NCBI GenBank assembly: GCA_002313895.1 | Contig: DCAW01000044.1 | Span: 1-11,004 of the forward strand | Reading direction: 5' to 3' | Length of the DNA stretch: 11,004 nucleotides | Source of the DNA: Dehalococcoidia bacterium UBA1123 | GTDB lineage: Bacteria; Chloroflexota; Dehalococcoidia; Lucifugimonadales; UBA1123 | In this document: one piece after another, positions 1 to 7,824 of the stretch | How positions within the stretch are numbered: position 1 is the first letter of the stretch | How the letters are laid out: each line of letters starts with the position of its first letter | The notes under the pieces: model-generated | Database searches by the model: none | Seen by the model: the letters and a program-made list of their open reading frames with translations, nothing else | What the model was told of the DNA's origin: nothing | Program-made: the position numbers and the translations under genes

Positions 1-44
1 ACCATCAGCCCTCAAACTGAAAGTTGAAGGTTAAGAATGAAGAA

Positions 45-74
45 GCGGCCCACCTGTGAGAACGGGTGGGCCGC
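45..74 (-). terminator. Rho-independent terminator of the CoA-transferase gene
   Basis: A perfect 10-bp inverted repeat (arms 45-54 and 65-74, GC-rich) encloses a 10-base loop. Read on the minus strand it is followed by a T-rich tail (complement of 31-44, beginning TTCTTCATTCTT). It lies 25 bases beyond the stop of the CoA-transferase gene, so it fits an intrinsic terminator for that gene. Arms and tail are directly visible; function is inferred. Confidence 0.8.
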
Positions 75-99
75 CTGCGTTATCCTGAATTCATGATAC

Positions 100-1341
100 C
101 TAAAGTATCGCCCCGGCTTCCTGCAGCTTGCCGATGTCGTCCCAGTCGTAGCCGAGTTCGTCTATCAGAATTGCCTCGGTGTCCTGGCCCAGTTCCGGCG
201 CGCCCCTGCGGATGCTGGTCGCTGTCTCGCTGAAGGCGACCGGGAAGTTACACACTCTGATGTCTCCGAGGTCTGGATGATCGAAGTGGGTGATGTAGTC
301 GTTGGCGATGACCTGCGGGTCGTCCTTCAACTCCTCGATGGACTGAATCTTGGCGTAGATGAACCCGTAGGTGCGGAAGATAGCGTCCCATTCCTCAAAG
401 GTCTTGGTCGCGAAGGTGTCTTCGATCAGCTTCAAAAGCTCAGGCGAGCCTCCGGCACCGGTGTCTGCGCCCTCGAAGTCTGAGTCCGCGAGAGTTTCCG
501 TGAGGCCCATCGCCTCGACGAATGGCTTCCAGTATCGCTGGGGTTGAGGATTGGATATCCTCAACCAGCTATCGTCCTTGCACAGGTAGATGTTGTACAT
601 GAAGTTTCTGATGCTGTCACGATCCAGCGAAGGCATGTGCTGGCCGATCAGCAAGTCCATGCCGACAGCAAGGCCCTGGAGGAACATGGTGCTGCTCATG
701 TGGGAGACTTCGACCTTCTGGCCGACACCCTGACTCTCTCGCGCCCACAGAGCGGACACTATGCCCAGGCAGAGCGTGATTCCGCCAATCTGGTCGGAAG
801 GAGCGCCCCTGATGGAGATGGGATGCTTTGCCCACGGAGGCGTTGCGGACATCATGAGGCCGGCGCGGGCCTGTCCGCAGGCGTCCAGCGACCCCTGCCC
901 TGAGTCCGGGCCTTCAGGGCCGAATCCAGATGCCGAAGCGTAGACGATCTTGGGATTTATTTTCTTCAACGTCTCGTAGTCCATCTCAAGCCGTTCGGCC
1001 ACCCCTTGGCGGAAATTTTGAACCACCACGTCGGCGGTTTCCACCAGCTTGTGGAGGACCTTTCGGCCCTCGGCAGTTTTGAGGTTCACGGCAAGGCCCC
1101 GCTTGTTTCTATTGCACGTCTCGAAGTAGGCGTTCCTGCCGCCGGACATGCCCGCCTTTGCCGATTCTAGGCTGGAAACATTGCGCCCGACATCGCCGTC
1201 CAGCGCTTCAATCTTGATTACATCGGCGCCCATGTCTCCCAGCATCGACGAGGCCACCGGCCCGAACTGCCACATGGTCCAGTCCAGCACTTTGACTCCC
1301 TTAAGCGGGCCTGTGACCGTTCCGTTAGATTCTCCAAACAT
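100..1341 (-). CDS. CaiB/BaiF family (family III) CoA-transferase
   Basis: This 413-residue protein should move coenzyme A between an acyl-CoA and a free carboxylate in the cytoplasm; donor and acceptor are unknown. Family marks visible are the N-terminal GVKVLDW..GP.ASSMLGDMGADVIKIE block (about residues 15-45), NRNKRGLAVNLK (77-88), VVVQNFRQG (105-113) and the SGFGPEGP segment (138-145) followed by Asp153. By analogy with formyl-CoA transferase, Asp153 is the predicted catalytic residue that forms the acyl anhydride. Length is usual for the family. The ATG at 1341 is preferred because AAGGAG sits seven bases upstream; an in-frame TTG at 1428 would add 29 residues that do not resemble the family. 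The gene is monocistronic, divergent from the HpaB-type gene and followed by a strong terminator. It may activate an acid used by the neighbouring pathway (inference). Confidence 0.93.
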   Translation of the reverse strand: MFGESNGTVTGPLKGVKVLDWTMWQFGPVASSMLGDMGADVIKIEALDGDVGRNVSSLESAKAGMSGGRNAYFETCNRNKRGLAVNLKTAEGRKVLHKLVETADVVVQNFRQGVAERLEMDYETLKKINPKIVYASASGFGPEGPDSGQGSLDACGQARAGLMMSATPPWAKHPISIRGAPSDQIGGITLCLGIVSALWARESQGVGQKVEVSHMSSTMFLQGLAVGMDLLIGQHMPSLDRDSIRNFMYNIYLCKDDSWLRISNPQPQRYWKPFVEAMGLTETLADSDFEGADTGAGGSPELLKLIEDTFATKTFEEWDAIFRTYGFIYAKIQSIEELKDDPQVIANDYITHFDHPDLGDIRVCNFPVAFSETATSIRRGAPELGQDTEAILIDELGYDWDDIGKLQEAGAIL

Positions 1342-1537
1342 ATGTCTGCTCCTTGAGAGTTTACCGGTATCCCGTCTTCCAAATCTGCATTGCGCTAGTG
1401 TAGCGCCCTGATTCGTCGATAACCACAACCTTCGCGATCTGTCCGAAGTTGCGAAGCGGTGGCGTTGCCCTTATGGTATGCACAATTGACATGGGCACGT
1501 CGAAATCTCCCGTGGGACAGAACATCAGGACAGGGAT
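1342..1537. promoter_or_regulatory. Divergent intergenic region between CoA-transferase and HpaB-type genes
   Basis: These 196 bases separate two divergent genes and must carry both promoters. A possible plus-strand promoter is TTGCGA (1449-1454), 17 bases, TATGGT (1472-1477), four of six matches in each box. A direct repeat of CGAAG (1444-1448 and 1452-1456) overlaps it. I see no long inverted repeat or RNA gene here. Confidence 0.4.
1397..1425 (-). promoter_or_regulatory. Possible promoter for the CoA-transferase gene
   Basis: On the minus strand, TGGTTA (1420-1425) and TACACT (1397-1402) are 17 bases apart, about 55 bases before the start codon. The -10 box equals the one in the stronger candidate at 5416-5421, but the -35 box matches consensus at only three positions, so this is a weak call. 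Confidence 0.25.
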
Positions 1538-3028
1538 ATGGCGCTGGACACCACATCAAGTTTGGGCGCATTGACTGGCACTCGGTATATCCAGAGTTTG
1601 AGAGACGGCCGAGAGGTTTGGCTGGACGGCGAAAAGATTCAAGATATCACCACGCATCCGGCGTTCACAGGCATGATCCACGAGTTGGCTCGGATTTATG
1701 ACCTCCAGCACACTGACGAGTACCGAGAGCAGATGACTTACGTCTCTGAGGCCACTGGCAATCGTTGCAGCATCTCTTGGAAACTGCCAGTGTCCGTCGA
1801 TGATCTCCGAAAGAAGCGGCGTAACAGCGAAATCTGGAACGAGCAGTGCTGGGGACAGTTGGGTCGGGGGCCAGACATCCTTGCACCCTATATGACATCC
1901 TTGTATGACGCCCGTGACGCTTTGAGTTCAGTCGAAAACCCCAACTGCGATTTCGGCGAGAACATCGTTAACTACTACAATTATTGCGCCGAAAACGACC
2001 TGTTCCTAACTCACGCCCTGGGCGACCCGCAGGTCAATCGCAGCGAACAGCCTCAGAACGAACAACGAGAAATCGAAGAAGAGCCGGTTGCGCTTCATGT
2101 CGTTGAGGAAACAAAGGAAGGGGTAATCGTCCGAGGCGCCAAGCAGCTAGCGACGGCGGCTCCGATCACGAATGAGACCTATGTGTCGTTGTCGGCGACA
2201 TTCGTTCGTCGCGCCGACCCGCAGTTCGTATTGGCGTTCTCCATCCCGACCAACTCTCCCGGACTCAAGATGCTGTGTCGAGAGCCTGTGTCTCGGTGGC
2301 CCGGAGGTTTCGGCCATCCGCTGGGTTTGCTGTACGACGAGCAGGACAGCATGTTGTTTTTTGACAACGTGTTGGTCCCCTGGTACAGGCTGTTTTCACT
2401 CTACGACTCGTCGCCGATACTCCAGAGATATTCCAGCGACCTCAATTTCCTGGGCTGGGCGAACCTGTGCCGAATCCACGAACGGATGAAGCTGATGACG
2501 GCTGTGGCCACGATGATCGCCGAGGCCATCGGAGTCATCGAGTACCGCGAAGTGGCCGCGAAACTGGGCGAGATGGTCACATACACCGAGATGTGGAGCC
2601 ACGCGATGGACGGCCTCGAACACACGGCGCACAAGACCGACGGAGGTCTGATGGCGCTGGGGTCAATGTCGGGAATGAACATCTATTTCTCCCAAACCTC
2701 GGCGCGGATGGTGCAACTGCTTCGGGAGGTTTCCGGCTCCGGTATGATTATGCAGCCCAGCGAAAACGACCTTGCAAACCCCGAGCTTCGACCCTTCCTA
2801 GACAGGTACATGAGGGGCAAGGACGTTGACGTCGAGTACAAGTCGCGCCTCTATCGTCTGGCCCATGACCTCGCCGTTTCGTCGTTCGGGATGAGGCAAG
2901 AAGTCTACGAGTATTGGCACGGCGGAGACCCGAACCGCAATCGAATCAACCTTCTGCGAGGATACGACCAGAGCGACATGATGGACCGAATCAAAGGGCT
3001 GGTATCGAAGCCATTGCCCCACGAATAA
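1538..3028 (+). CDS. HpaB-family flavin-dependent hydroxylase (4-hydroxyphenylacetate 3-monooxygenase-like)
   Basis: This 496-residue protein matches the oxygenase component of two-component FADH2-dependent aromatic hydroxylases from end to end. Visible marks are SLRDGREVWLDGEKIQDITTHPAF (20-43), GRGPD (109-113), LFLTHALGDPQVNR (155-168), FFDNVLVPW (274-282) and the C-terminal PSENDLANPEL..Y.RG block. E. coli HpaB is 520 residues. Its active-site trio Arg113, Tyr117 and His155 corresponds here to Arg110, Ile114 and His159, so the tyrosine is missing and the natural substrate may not be 4-hydroxyphenylacetate. Cysteine ligands for the iron-sulphur cluster of the related 4-hydroxybutyryl-CoA dehydratase are not evident. 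The start has a modest AGGA site seven bases upstream. It is the first gene of an operon with the VOC and lactonase-family genes. No flavin reductase partner is encoded nearby. Confidence 0.88.
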   Translation: MALDTTSSLGALTGTRYIQSLRDGREVWLDGEKIQDITTHPAFTGMIHELARIYDLQHTDEYREQMTYVSEATGNRCSISWKLPVSVDDLRKKRRNSEIWNEQCWGQLGRGPDILAPYMTSLYDARDALSSVENPNCDFGENIVNYYNYCAENDLFLTHALGDPQVNRSEQPQNEQREIEEEPVALHVVEETKEGVIVRGAKQLATAAPITNETYVSLSATFVRRADPQFVLAFSIPTNSPGLKMLCREPVSRWPGGFGHPLGLLYDEQDSMLFFDNVLVPWYRLFSLYDSSPILQRYSSDLNFLGWANLCRIHERMKLMTAVATMIAEAIGVIEYREVAAKLGEMVTYTEMWSHAMDGLEHTAHKTDGGLMALGSMSGMNIYFSQTSARMVQLLREVSGSGMIMQPSENDLANPELRPFLDRYMRGKDVDVEYKSRLYRLAHDLAVSSFGMRQEVYEYWHGGDPNRNRINLLRGYDQSDMMDRIKGLVSKPLPHE

Positions 3029-3057
3029 TTCTCGAACTAAAATAACTGGAGGAACCT

Positions 3058-3444
3058 ATGCCCAATTACACCTACGACCATATCCACATCCGAAGCCAAG
3101 ACCCGATGGCGACGGCCCAGTGGTACGAGAAGATGTTCGGCGCGAAGATAATTGAGTCGACTCAGCCCGATGGATCGCCGAGAGTCGACCTCGATATCAA
3201 TGGTCTGACCGTGTTCATAATGCGGGTTGCCACTGACGCGCCAGCGCCGGGAGCAGGCACCGAGGTCAGTCTTGGTCTCGATCACTTTGGATTGCGGGTG
3301 GAGAACATGGACGCCGCGGTCGCCGAGTTGACGGAGAAGGGGGCCGAGTTCACGATGGAACCCCGGAAACTTCGCCCTGGTTTGATAATCACCTACATCG
3401 TGGCCCCTGAGAATGTGCGGATCGAGCTATTGCAGCGAGACTAA
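3058..3444 (+). CDS. VOC superfamily (glyoxalase/bleomycin resistance/dioxygenase fold) protein
   Basis: This 128-residue single-domain protein has the vicinal-oxygen-chelate pattern. YDHIHIRSQDP (6-16) opens the first beta-alpha-beta module, with QWYEKMFGAK (21-30) as its helix. LDHFGLRVENMDAAVAEL (74-91) opens the second, and the protein ends in ENVRIELLQ. Likely metal ligands are His8 or His10, His76 and Glu123; this is by family analogy. VOC members include glyoxalase I, methylmalonyl-CoA epimerase and extradiol dioxygenases. At this length it would work as a homodimer, and the reaction cannot be assigned. A strong GGAGG lies about seven bases before the ATG. It begins 29 bases after the HpaB-type gene and ends 23 bases before the lactonase-family gene, so the three are probably co-transcribed and act on related intermediates. 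Confidence 0.85.
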   Translation: MPNYTYDHIHIRSQDPMATAQWYEKMFGAKIIESTQPDGSPRVDLDINGLTVFIMRVATDAPAPGAGTEVSLGLDHFGLRVENMDAAVAELTEKGAEFTMEPRKLRPGLIITYIVAPENVRIELLQRD

Positions 3445-3467
3445 CTTTCAATCAAAAAGGCGCTTTC

Positions 3468-4490
3468 ATGCATTTGAAGATGTACGTCACAATTTCCGAA
3501 GAGGACAAAATTGCGTTGTTCGATGTGGACCCGGATTCCGGGAGACTCGAATCAACGGGCGAGGCGCAGGTCACGGGACGTCCCGCGCCATTAGCCATAA
3601 ACCCTGACAGGTCGCGTCTATACGTTGGGCGTCGAGACATCAAAGAAATTTCCACCTTCGAGGTTGACCAGAACTCTGGCGACCTGTCGATGGTGGGAAC
3701 GGTTCCGTTGGAGTCTGACCCCTGTTACATATCGACCGACAAAACTGGGAAATATCTACTGTCGGCGTACTATTCGGCAGGCAGGGCGGCGGTGCATAGC
3801 ATCGACGATTCGGGAACCGCGGTCGCTCCGCCGGTCGAATGGCGGGCGACGGGGACGGGCGCTCACTGCATGCAGACCGATCCATCAAACCGATTCGCAT
3901 TCGTGCCTCACATCGCTGGAGGCAACGGGCCGAATCTTATTTTTCAATTCCGGTTCGATGAGGCCTCGGGTCACATCACGCCAAATAACCCTCCAACAGT
4001 CGCTCAAGAACCCGAGGCCGGGCCGCGTCATTATTGCTTCCATCCGACTAAGGACATTCTTTATTTCTCTAATGAGCAGGCATCAAGCGTTACAGCCTAC
4101 AACCTTGATTCTGGCAACGGGACGCTCAGCGCTTTCCAGACTCTCTCGACCCTGCCCGATGACTACGAGGGCCGGAACAGTTGCGCCCAGATTCATATGT
4201 CATCGACCGGAGACTTCCTGTTCGCTCCCAATAGAGGGCACAACAGCATGGCCTGTTTCGCTGTGGACTCGTTGACAGGCCGACTGGAGAGAACCGCAAT
4301 CGTCCTCACTGAGGCGGTACCCAGAGCATTCAGTCTCGATCCAAGCGGAACATTCTTGTATGCGGCGGGTCTGGAGTCTGGACGTCTGGCTGCGTATCGA
4401 ATCAATCGGGCCGAAGGCAACTTGGACCACATCGAGACATATGATGTCGGAGCAGGCCCCATGTGGGTGCTGATAACTCCTTTGGGTTAG
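3468..4490 (+). CDS. Lactonase family seven-bladed beta-propeller protein (6-phosphogluconolactonase / muconate cyclase type)
   Basis: This 340-residue protein has repeated propeller blades, each pairing a strand like RLYVGRRD or FLYAAGLESG with a DxxSGxL turn (for example 22-27, 68-73, 214-220, 267-273). GPRHYCFHP with a following NE (185-203) is typical of the family that includes E. coli YbhE-type 6-phosphogluconolactonase and fungal 3-carboxy-cis,cis-muconate lactonizing enzyme. His133, Arg187, Glu203 and Arg256 may match the conserved His/Arg/Glu/Arg set of the fungal enzyme; I aligned these by eye. Either role means opening or closing a lactone, which suits a position behind a ring hydroxylase. 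There is no signal peptide, so it is cytoplasmic. The start at 3468 has AAAAAGG nearby; Met5 (3480) is an alternative. The stop lies three bases from the end of the convergent epimerase relic, leaving no room for a terminator between them. Confidence 0.85.
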   Translation: MHLKMYVTISEEDKIALFDVDPDSGRLESTGEAQVTGRPAPLAINPDRSRLYVGRRDIKEISTFEVDQNSGDLSMVGTVPLESDPCYISTDKTGKYLLSAYYSAGRAAVHSIDDSGTAVAPPVEWRATGTGAHCMQTDPSNRFAFVPHIAGGNGPNLIFQFRFDEASGHITPNNPPTVAQEPEAGPRHYCFHPTKDILYFSNEQASSVTAYNLDSGNGTLSAFQTLSTLPDDYEGRNSCAQIHMSSTGDFLFAPNRGHNSMACFAVDSLTGRLERTAIVLTEAVPRAFSLDPSGTFLYAAGLESGRLAAYRINRAEGNLDHIETYDVGAGPMWVLITPLG

Positions 4491-4493
4491 CAG

Positions 4494-5336
4494 CTAGCCC
4501 TTCCTGACCCATTGGGTCTCGTGGACCCAGCCCATGATCCTTTCGGCATTGGACGTGTCGAGGACACTGGCAAACCCGTCGAGAGGTTTCCTAAGAGGGA
4601 CGCCGGGACACACGCGCACGATGGCCTCAAGCGTGGGGATGGAAAGCTTGGTCTCATCGCCGTTGATGAAGAACACTTCGTGACCACGCCAGTCTTTCTC
4701 GATAGCAAGACGGCACGCCCTAGTGGCGTCTTGGAGGTCGGTCCATCACCAAGAAATCCATCGAAGATTTGCCTGTCGGGTTAGTGACAGGAACTTCCCG
4801 GCGTTTGCGCTGGGTCTCGTCATCCATCAGAGCATGGAAGCGCATGCTGGCGATCTGGCCTTCACGAAGCCGGCAAAAAATTGTTCGCCATCTCCTCGCC
4901 TAGCCATTTGCTCTGAGCGTAACCGTCCTCTACGCGTGTCGGGTGCTGTTCGTCAATGGGAAAATACCCCGGGGCCCGGAGCTTTGGAGAACACGGCGCC
5001 GATGGCGTTCACCGATGACGCCAACGCCAATTTCGGAATGTCGTGAATCTCAGCCGCCTCCAGAACGTTCCAGTTGGAGACCATGTTGACCCGAAAAACC
5101 TCGTGCTCCGGCGCCATTAGCGGATTGGGTATCGCAGCCATGTGGATGATCGCGGCCGCGCCCTTAGTCACCGTCACCACCTGGCCGAAGTCTATGACAT
5201 CGACCGCGACGAACCTCGCTCCCTGGTCTGGGCCGGACGTTATGTCGGCGTTCACGACGTCGTAACCATGGCTGACCATCTCCTGGATTATGAACCGGCC
5301 CGCGCGTCCAGATCCCCCGGTGACAATTATTTTCAT
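4494..5336 (-). pseudogene. NAD-dependent epimerase/dehydratase (extended SDR), broken by three frameshifts
   Basis: The open N-terminal part (5336 to a TGA at 4953-4955) encodes MKIIVTGGSGRAG, the GxxGxxG nucleotide-binding motif, then VDVIDF and an IIHMAAIPNP segment. Homology continues in a second frame (YFPIDEQHPTRVEDGYAQSK, with the catalytic YxxxK), then a third (FCRLREGQIASMRFHAL), and returns to the first frame (TDLQDATRACRLAIEKDW to the TAG at 4494). The joins lie near 4965-4970 (GGGG run), 4875-4880 (run of six A, plus strand) and about 4740-4760. Each is explained by one extra base, and removing three bases restores about 279 codons, a normal length for UDP-sugar epimerase or uronate dehydrogenase relatives. 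The ATG at 5336 has AAAGG upstream. It is divergent from the enolase-family operon. It is either a recently decayed gene or the product of homopolymer sequencing errors. Confidence 0.8.
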
Positions 5337-5355
5337 GATGCGCCTTTCTTCTCGC

Positions 5356-5385
5356 TAGATATCTGTTGCGCCGTCAGTTCGCCAA
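5356..5385 (-). promoter_or_regulatory. Weak candidate promoter for the epimerase relic
   Basis: On the minus strand, TTGGCG (5380-5385) and TATCTA (5356-5361) are 18 bases apart, just upstream of the ATG at 5336. The -10 match is poor, so this is tentative. Confidence 0.2.
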
Positions 5386-5392
5386 CACAGAA

Positions 5393-5421
5393 TTGACCTC
5401 ATTCGACAGCGTTGTTACACT
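5393..5421 (+). promoter_or_regulatory. Sigma70-like promoter for the enolase-family / monooxygenase operon
   Basis: TTGACC (5393-5398, five of six matches to consensus) and TACACT (5416-5421, four of six) are separated by exactly 17 bases. Transcription would start near 5428 and leave a leader of roughly 158 bases before the ATG at 5586. The leader contains a GGCATGCC palindrome (5450-5457) and a second weaker pair, TTGCCA-17-TATTCA. No riboswitch or attenuator is recognisable in it. Confidence 0.5.
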
Positions 5422-5585
5422 CGCTCCCACCGCCCAATGTTTCACGCTTGGCATGCCCATTTGACGCAAGCAATTGCCAATCGGCGAACGCCGTCATATT
5501 CAGCGCAATATTCAAAAACTGAGCCTTAGACCGGTGTGTCCACAGCCTGAATCCTTGACCACTCAAACCGAGGAGGAACAACTGA

Positions 5586-6746
5586 ATGAAGATCACTGAT
5601 GTTGAGCCTATCGTAGTCTCTTGGCCGCCTTTTGAGAACTCGTTCTGGACTTCACTGAACCGGATAGGTCAGGTCAGCGAGCTGGTTGTGCTGGTTCATA
5701 CTGACGAGGGCATAATCGGTATTGGCGAGGCCCACGGTGGCTCGATGCACTACATCGACAACACTGGTGTCGCTCACATCTCCGGCGCAGGTTCAACGGT
5801 CACGGACATCCTGAAGCCTCTGTTAATCGGAGAGAATCCACTCGACAACGAGCGACTTTGGAGCAAGATGTTTGGCCTTACCTACCAGAAAGGCTGGTCT
5901 CAGATTGGCGCGACGCGGCAACAGATTCTAGCGGCGATGGCGGCGGTGGACATCGCGCTTTGGGACATCAAAGGCAAGGCCGCCAATATGCCTGTCTGGC
6001 GTCTGTTGGGCGGCTATCGCAACACTGTCCCTTGCTACGTCACCGGCGGATACTATCAAGACGGCAAGACCATCGACGACCTGACAGCTGAGTGCAAAAG
6101 TTACGTCGAGACGGGATACAACGCAATCAAGCTCAAGATTGGCGGTGTTTCTGTGGAGGAGGATGTGGACCGCGTGACAGCGGTCCGGGAGGCGGTTGGG
6201 CCTGACATCGACATAATGGTGGATGTGAACGAGGGCTACGACGTCCGCACGGCCATCCGGGCGGCCCGCCTGCTGGAGCCTCTGGACATTAGATGGCTGG
6301 AGGAACCCGTCCACTGGTACGATCGAATCGAGGGCCTGCGTCAGGTAGCCGACGCGACAACAATCCCTATCGCGTCGGGAGAGCAGGCGCTGACACGCTG
6401 GGACGCTCGTGACCTCCTGACGCGTGGCGGGATCAAGATAATGCAGTTCGATTGCACCCGCTCGGCAGGCATCACCGAGGTACTAAAGATCGCCGGCATG
6501 TGCGCTGCTCAAAACGTCAACCTCGCCCTCCACCACGACCCGCAAGTGCACGGTCACGTAATGGCCGCGTTGCCCAACGGCGAGATTCTCGAAACTTTCC
6601 CAAGCGCCGCCCGTGACCCCATCTGGGCGGAACTGTTCAGTGTCCGTCCTGAGATCGTCAATAGCCAGATGACGCTTCTCGACCGTCCTGGATGGGGCTT
6701 GGAGTTGAACGAAGACACATTGGAAAAACGGGGTGTCAGAGGTTAG
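5586..6746 (+). CDS. Mandelate racemase / muconate lactonizing enzyme family (enolase superfamily) protein
   Basis: This 386-residue protein should abstract the proton alpha to a carboxylate held on Mg2+, giving racemization, cycloisomerization or, most often, acid-sugar dehydration. The N-terminal capping domain (about 1-125) includes VDIALWDIKGKAANMPVWRLLGG. The barrel carries IKLKIGG with Lys182 and Lys184, metal ligands Asp213 (MVDVNEGYD), Glu239 (WLEEPV) and Glu266 (ASGEQ), then Asp289 (QFDCTR) and His316/His317 (LALHHDP). The Lys plus His-Asp arrangement places it in the mandelate racemase subgroup rather than the muconate cycloisomerase subgroup, which lacks the His-Asp dyad. The substrate is unknown. 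GGAGG lies about nine bases before the ATG. The luciferase-like gene starts 25 bases after its stop, so the two probably share the promoter at 5393. Confidence 0.9.
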   Translation: MKITDVEPIVVSWPPFENSFWTSLNRIGQVSELVVLVHTDEGIIGIGEAHGGSMHYIDNTGVAHISGAGSTVTDILKPLLIGENPLDNERLWSKMFGLTYQKGWSQIGATRQQILAAMAAVDIALWDIKGKAANMPVWRLLGGYRNTVPCYVTGGYYQDGKTIDDLTAECKSYVETGYNAIKLKIGGVSVEEDVDRVTAVREAVGPDIDIMVDVNEGYDVRTAIRAARLLEPLDIRWLEEPVHWYDRIEGLRQVADATTIPIASGEQALTRWDARDLLTRGGIKIMQFDCTRSAGITEVLKIAGMCAAQNVNLALHHDPQVHGHVMAALPNGEILETFPSAARDPIWAELFSVRPEIVNSQMTLLDRPGWGLELNEDTLEKRGVRG

Positions 6747-6771
6747 ACGTTCTCGGAGCAACGGAAGAGCC

Positions 6772-7824
6772 ATGAAATTCGGAATTTTCGACCATGTCGA
6801 GCGGTTAAGGAATATCCCACTGGATCAGCAGTACAGCGAGCGGCTAGACTTACTCGCTCAGGCTGACAAGGGCGAAATTTACGGGTACCACGTTGCCGAG
6901 CATCACCATTCGCCGCTGTCAATGATCCCAAGTCAGGCTCCATATCTGGCTGCGGTTGCGGCCAGAACTGAAAAGCTGCGTTTTGGGCCTTTGGTGTACG
7001 TCTTGCCGCTGTACCATCCTGTCCGGCTTGTAGAAGAAATCTGCATGCTGGACAATCTCAGCGGTGGCCGTTACCAGATCGGAATAGGTCGGGGAGCGCC
7101 GGTGGGTGACGAGTTGAGCATGTGGGGAACCGACCCGGAACAGACGCACTCACTGTTTGACGAAACGTTTCAGATTCTGATGAAAGGCCTGACGCAGGAT
7201 TTCCTGAACTTCAAAGGCAAGCATTACGAGTTTAAAGACCTGTGGATGGAGATGAAGCCCAAACAGACTCCTCATCCGCCTTTTTGGTACGCAGGCAACC
7301 CCGTTAACGCCGCCGAGTTCGGGGCTAACTTCATCGGCGCCGGAACGCTTGCCAGTCTGCCAAGCACGATGGCCCGATACAAAGAGGTCTGGGAGCGGCA
7401 GACTGAGACCAACGATCCTGCGCTCCCCCATGTCGCAGACCCGCTCTATGGCGCATCCAAAAGAGTGTTCATCGCCGAGACAGATGAGGAGGCTCAAAGG
7501 CGAGCGAGACCTGCTTATGAGGTCTATCGTGACAACTTCGTAAAACCGCTGCCAGGAGGAAAGTCCCGCCGCCCGACGGATATGGTAGTGGGCGCGAATC
7601 CAAATCGACAATTTCCCTGGGATGCGACGTTCGACGAAGCCGTCGGTCAAGAGCAAGTCCTGGTCGGGTCTCCTCGAACAATTAAAGAGTACATCGCCTC
7701 TTATGTTGAAGAGAGCGGATGCAACTACTTCGTAGGCTCCTTCCAATGGGGCGATGTCACTCACGAGGAAGCATCCCGCTCTCTCCAATTGTTCACTTTG
7801 GAGGTGATGCCTGATTTCGTGTAA
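6772..7824 (+). CDS. Luciferase-like (LLM class) flavin-dependent monooxygenase, copy 1
   Basis: This 350-residue protein belongs to the bacterial luciferase-like alpha/beta-barrel family, which uses reduced FMN (or F420 in some branches) to oxygenate a substrate. Visible marks are MKFGIFDHVE at the start, YGYHVAEHHHSP (37-48), LRFGPLVYVLPLYHPVRLVEEI (69-90), LDNLSGGR (93-100), GIGRGAP (104-110) and the C-terminal FQWGDVTHEEASRS. The ATG at 6772 is chosen because the family normally begins MKFG and GGAAG lies just upstream; an in-frame ATG at 6733 would overlap the enolase-family gene. The Gly usual in the AxxxGFxxYH segment appears to be Glu35. It is the last gene of its operon and converges on the ligA-type gene. 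It is a clear paralogue of the monooxygenase at 9009-10139. Confidence 0.9.
   Translation: MKFGIFDHVERLRNIPLDQQYSERLDLLAQADKGEIYGYHVAEHHHSPLSMIPSQAPYLAAVAARTEKLRFGPLVYVLPLYHPVRLVEEICMLDNLSGGRYQIGIGRGAPVGDELSMWGTDPEQTHSLFDETFQILMKGLTQDFLNFKGKHYEFKDLWMEMKPKQTPHPPFWYAGNPVNAAEFGANFIGAGTLASLPSTMARYKEVWERQTETNDPALPHVADPLYGASKRVFIAETDEEAQRRARPAYEVYRDNFVKPLPGGKSRRPTDMVVGANPNRQFPWDATFDEAVGQEQVLVGSPRTIKEYIASYVEESGCNYFVGSFQWGDVTHEEASRSLQLFTLEVMPDFV

Noticed and set aside
1486..1491. Perfect TTGACA as a -35 box for the HpaB-type gene
   Set aside because: No acceptable -10 box lies 15-19 bases downstream; the position 17 bases on reads CCCGTG.
1538..3028. 4-hydroxybutyryl-CoA dehydratase instead of a hydroxylase
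   Set aside because: That enzyme shares the fold but needs a set of cysteine and histidine ligands for an iron-sulphur cluster. Only Cys104 is near the first ligand position and the expected spaced pair is absent.
3625..4275. A 216-codon open frame on the plus strand inside the lactonase-family gene
   Set aside because: Its Arg/Ser/Pro-rich composition is typical of an out-of-frame reading, while the other frame has full propeller homology.
6733..6771. Earlier ATG for monooxygenase copy 1
   Set aside because: It would overlap the end of the enolase-family gene and add a basic tail the family lacks; MKFG at 6772 fits the family start.
7150..7788. A 212-codon open frame on the minus strand inside monooxygenase copy 1
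   Set aside because: It is antisense to a well-supported gene, has no domain and no ribosome site, and is explained by codon bias of the sense gene.
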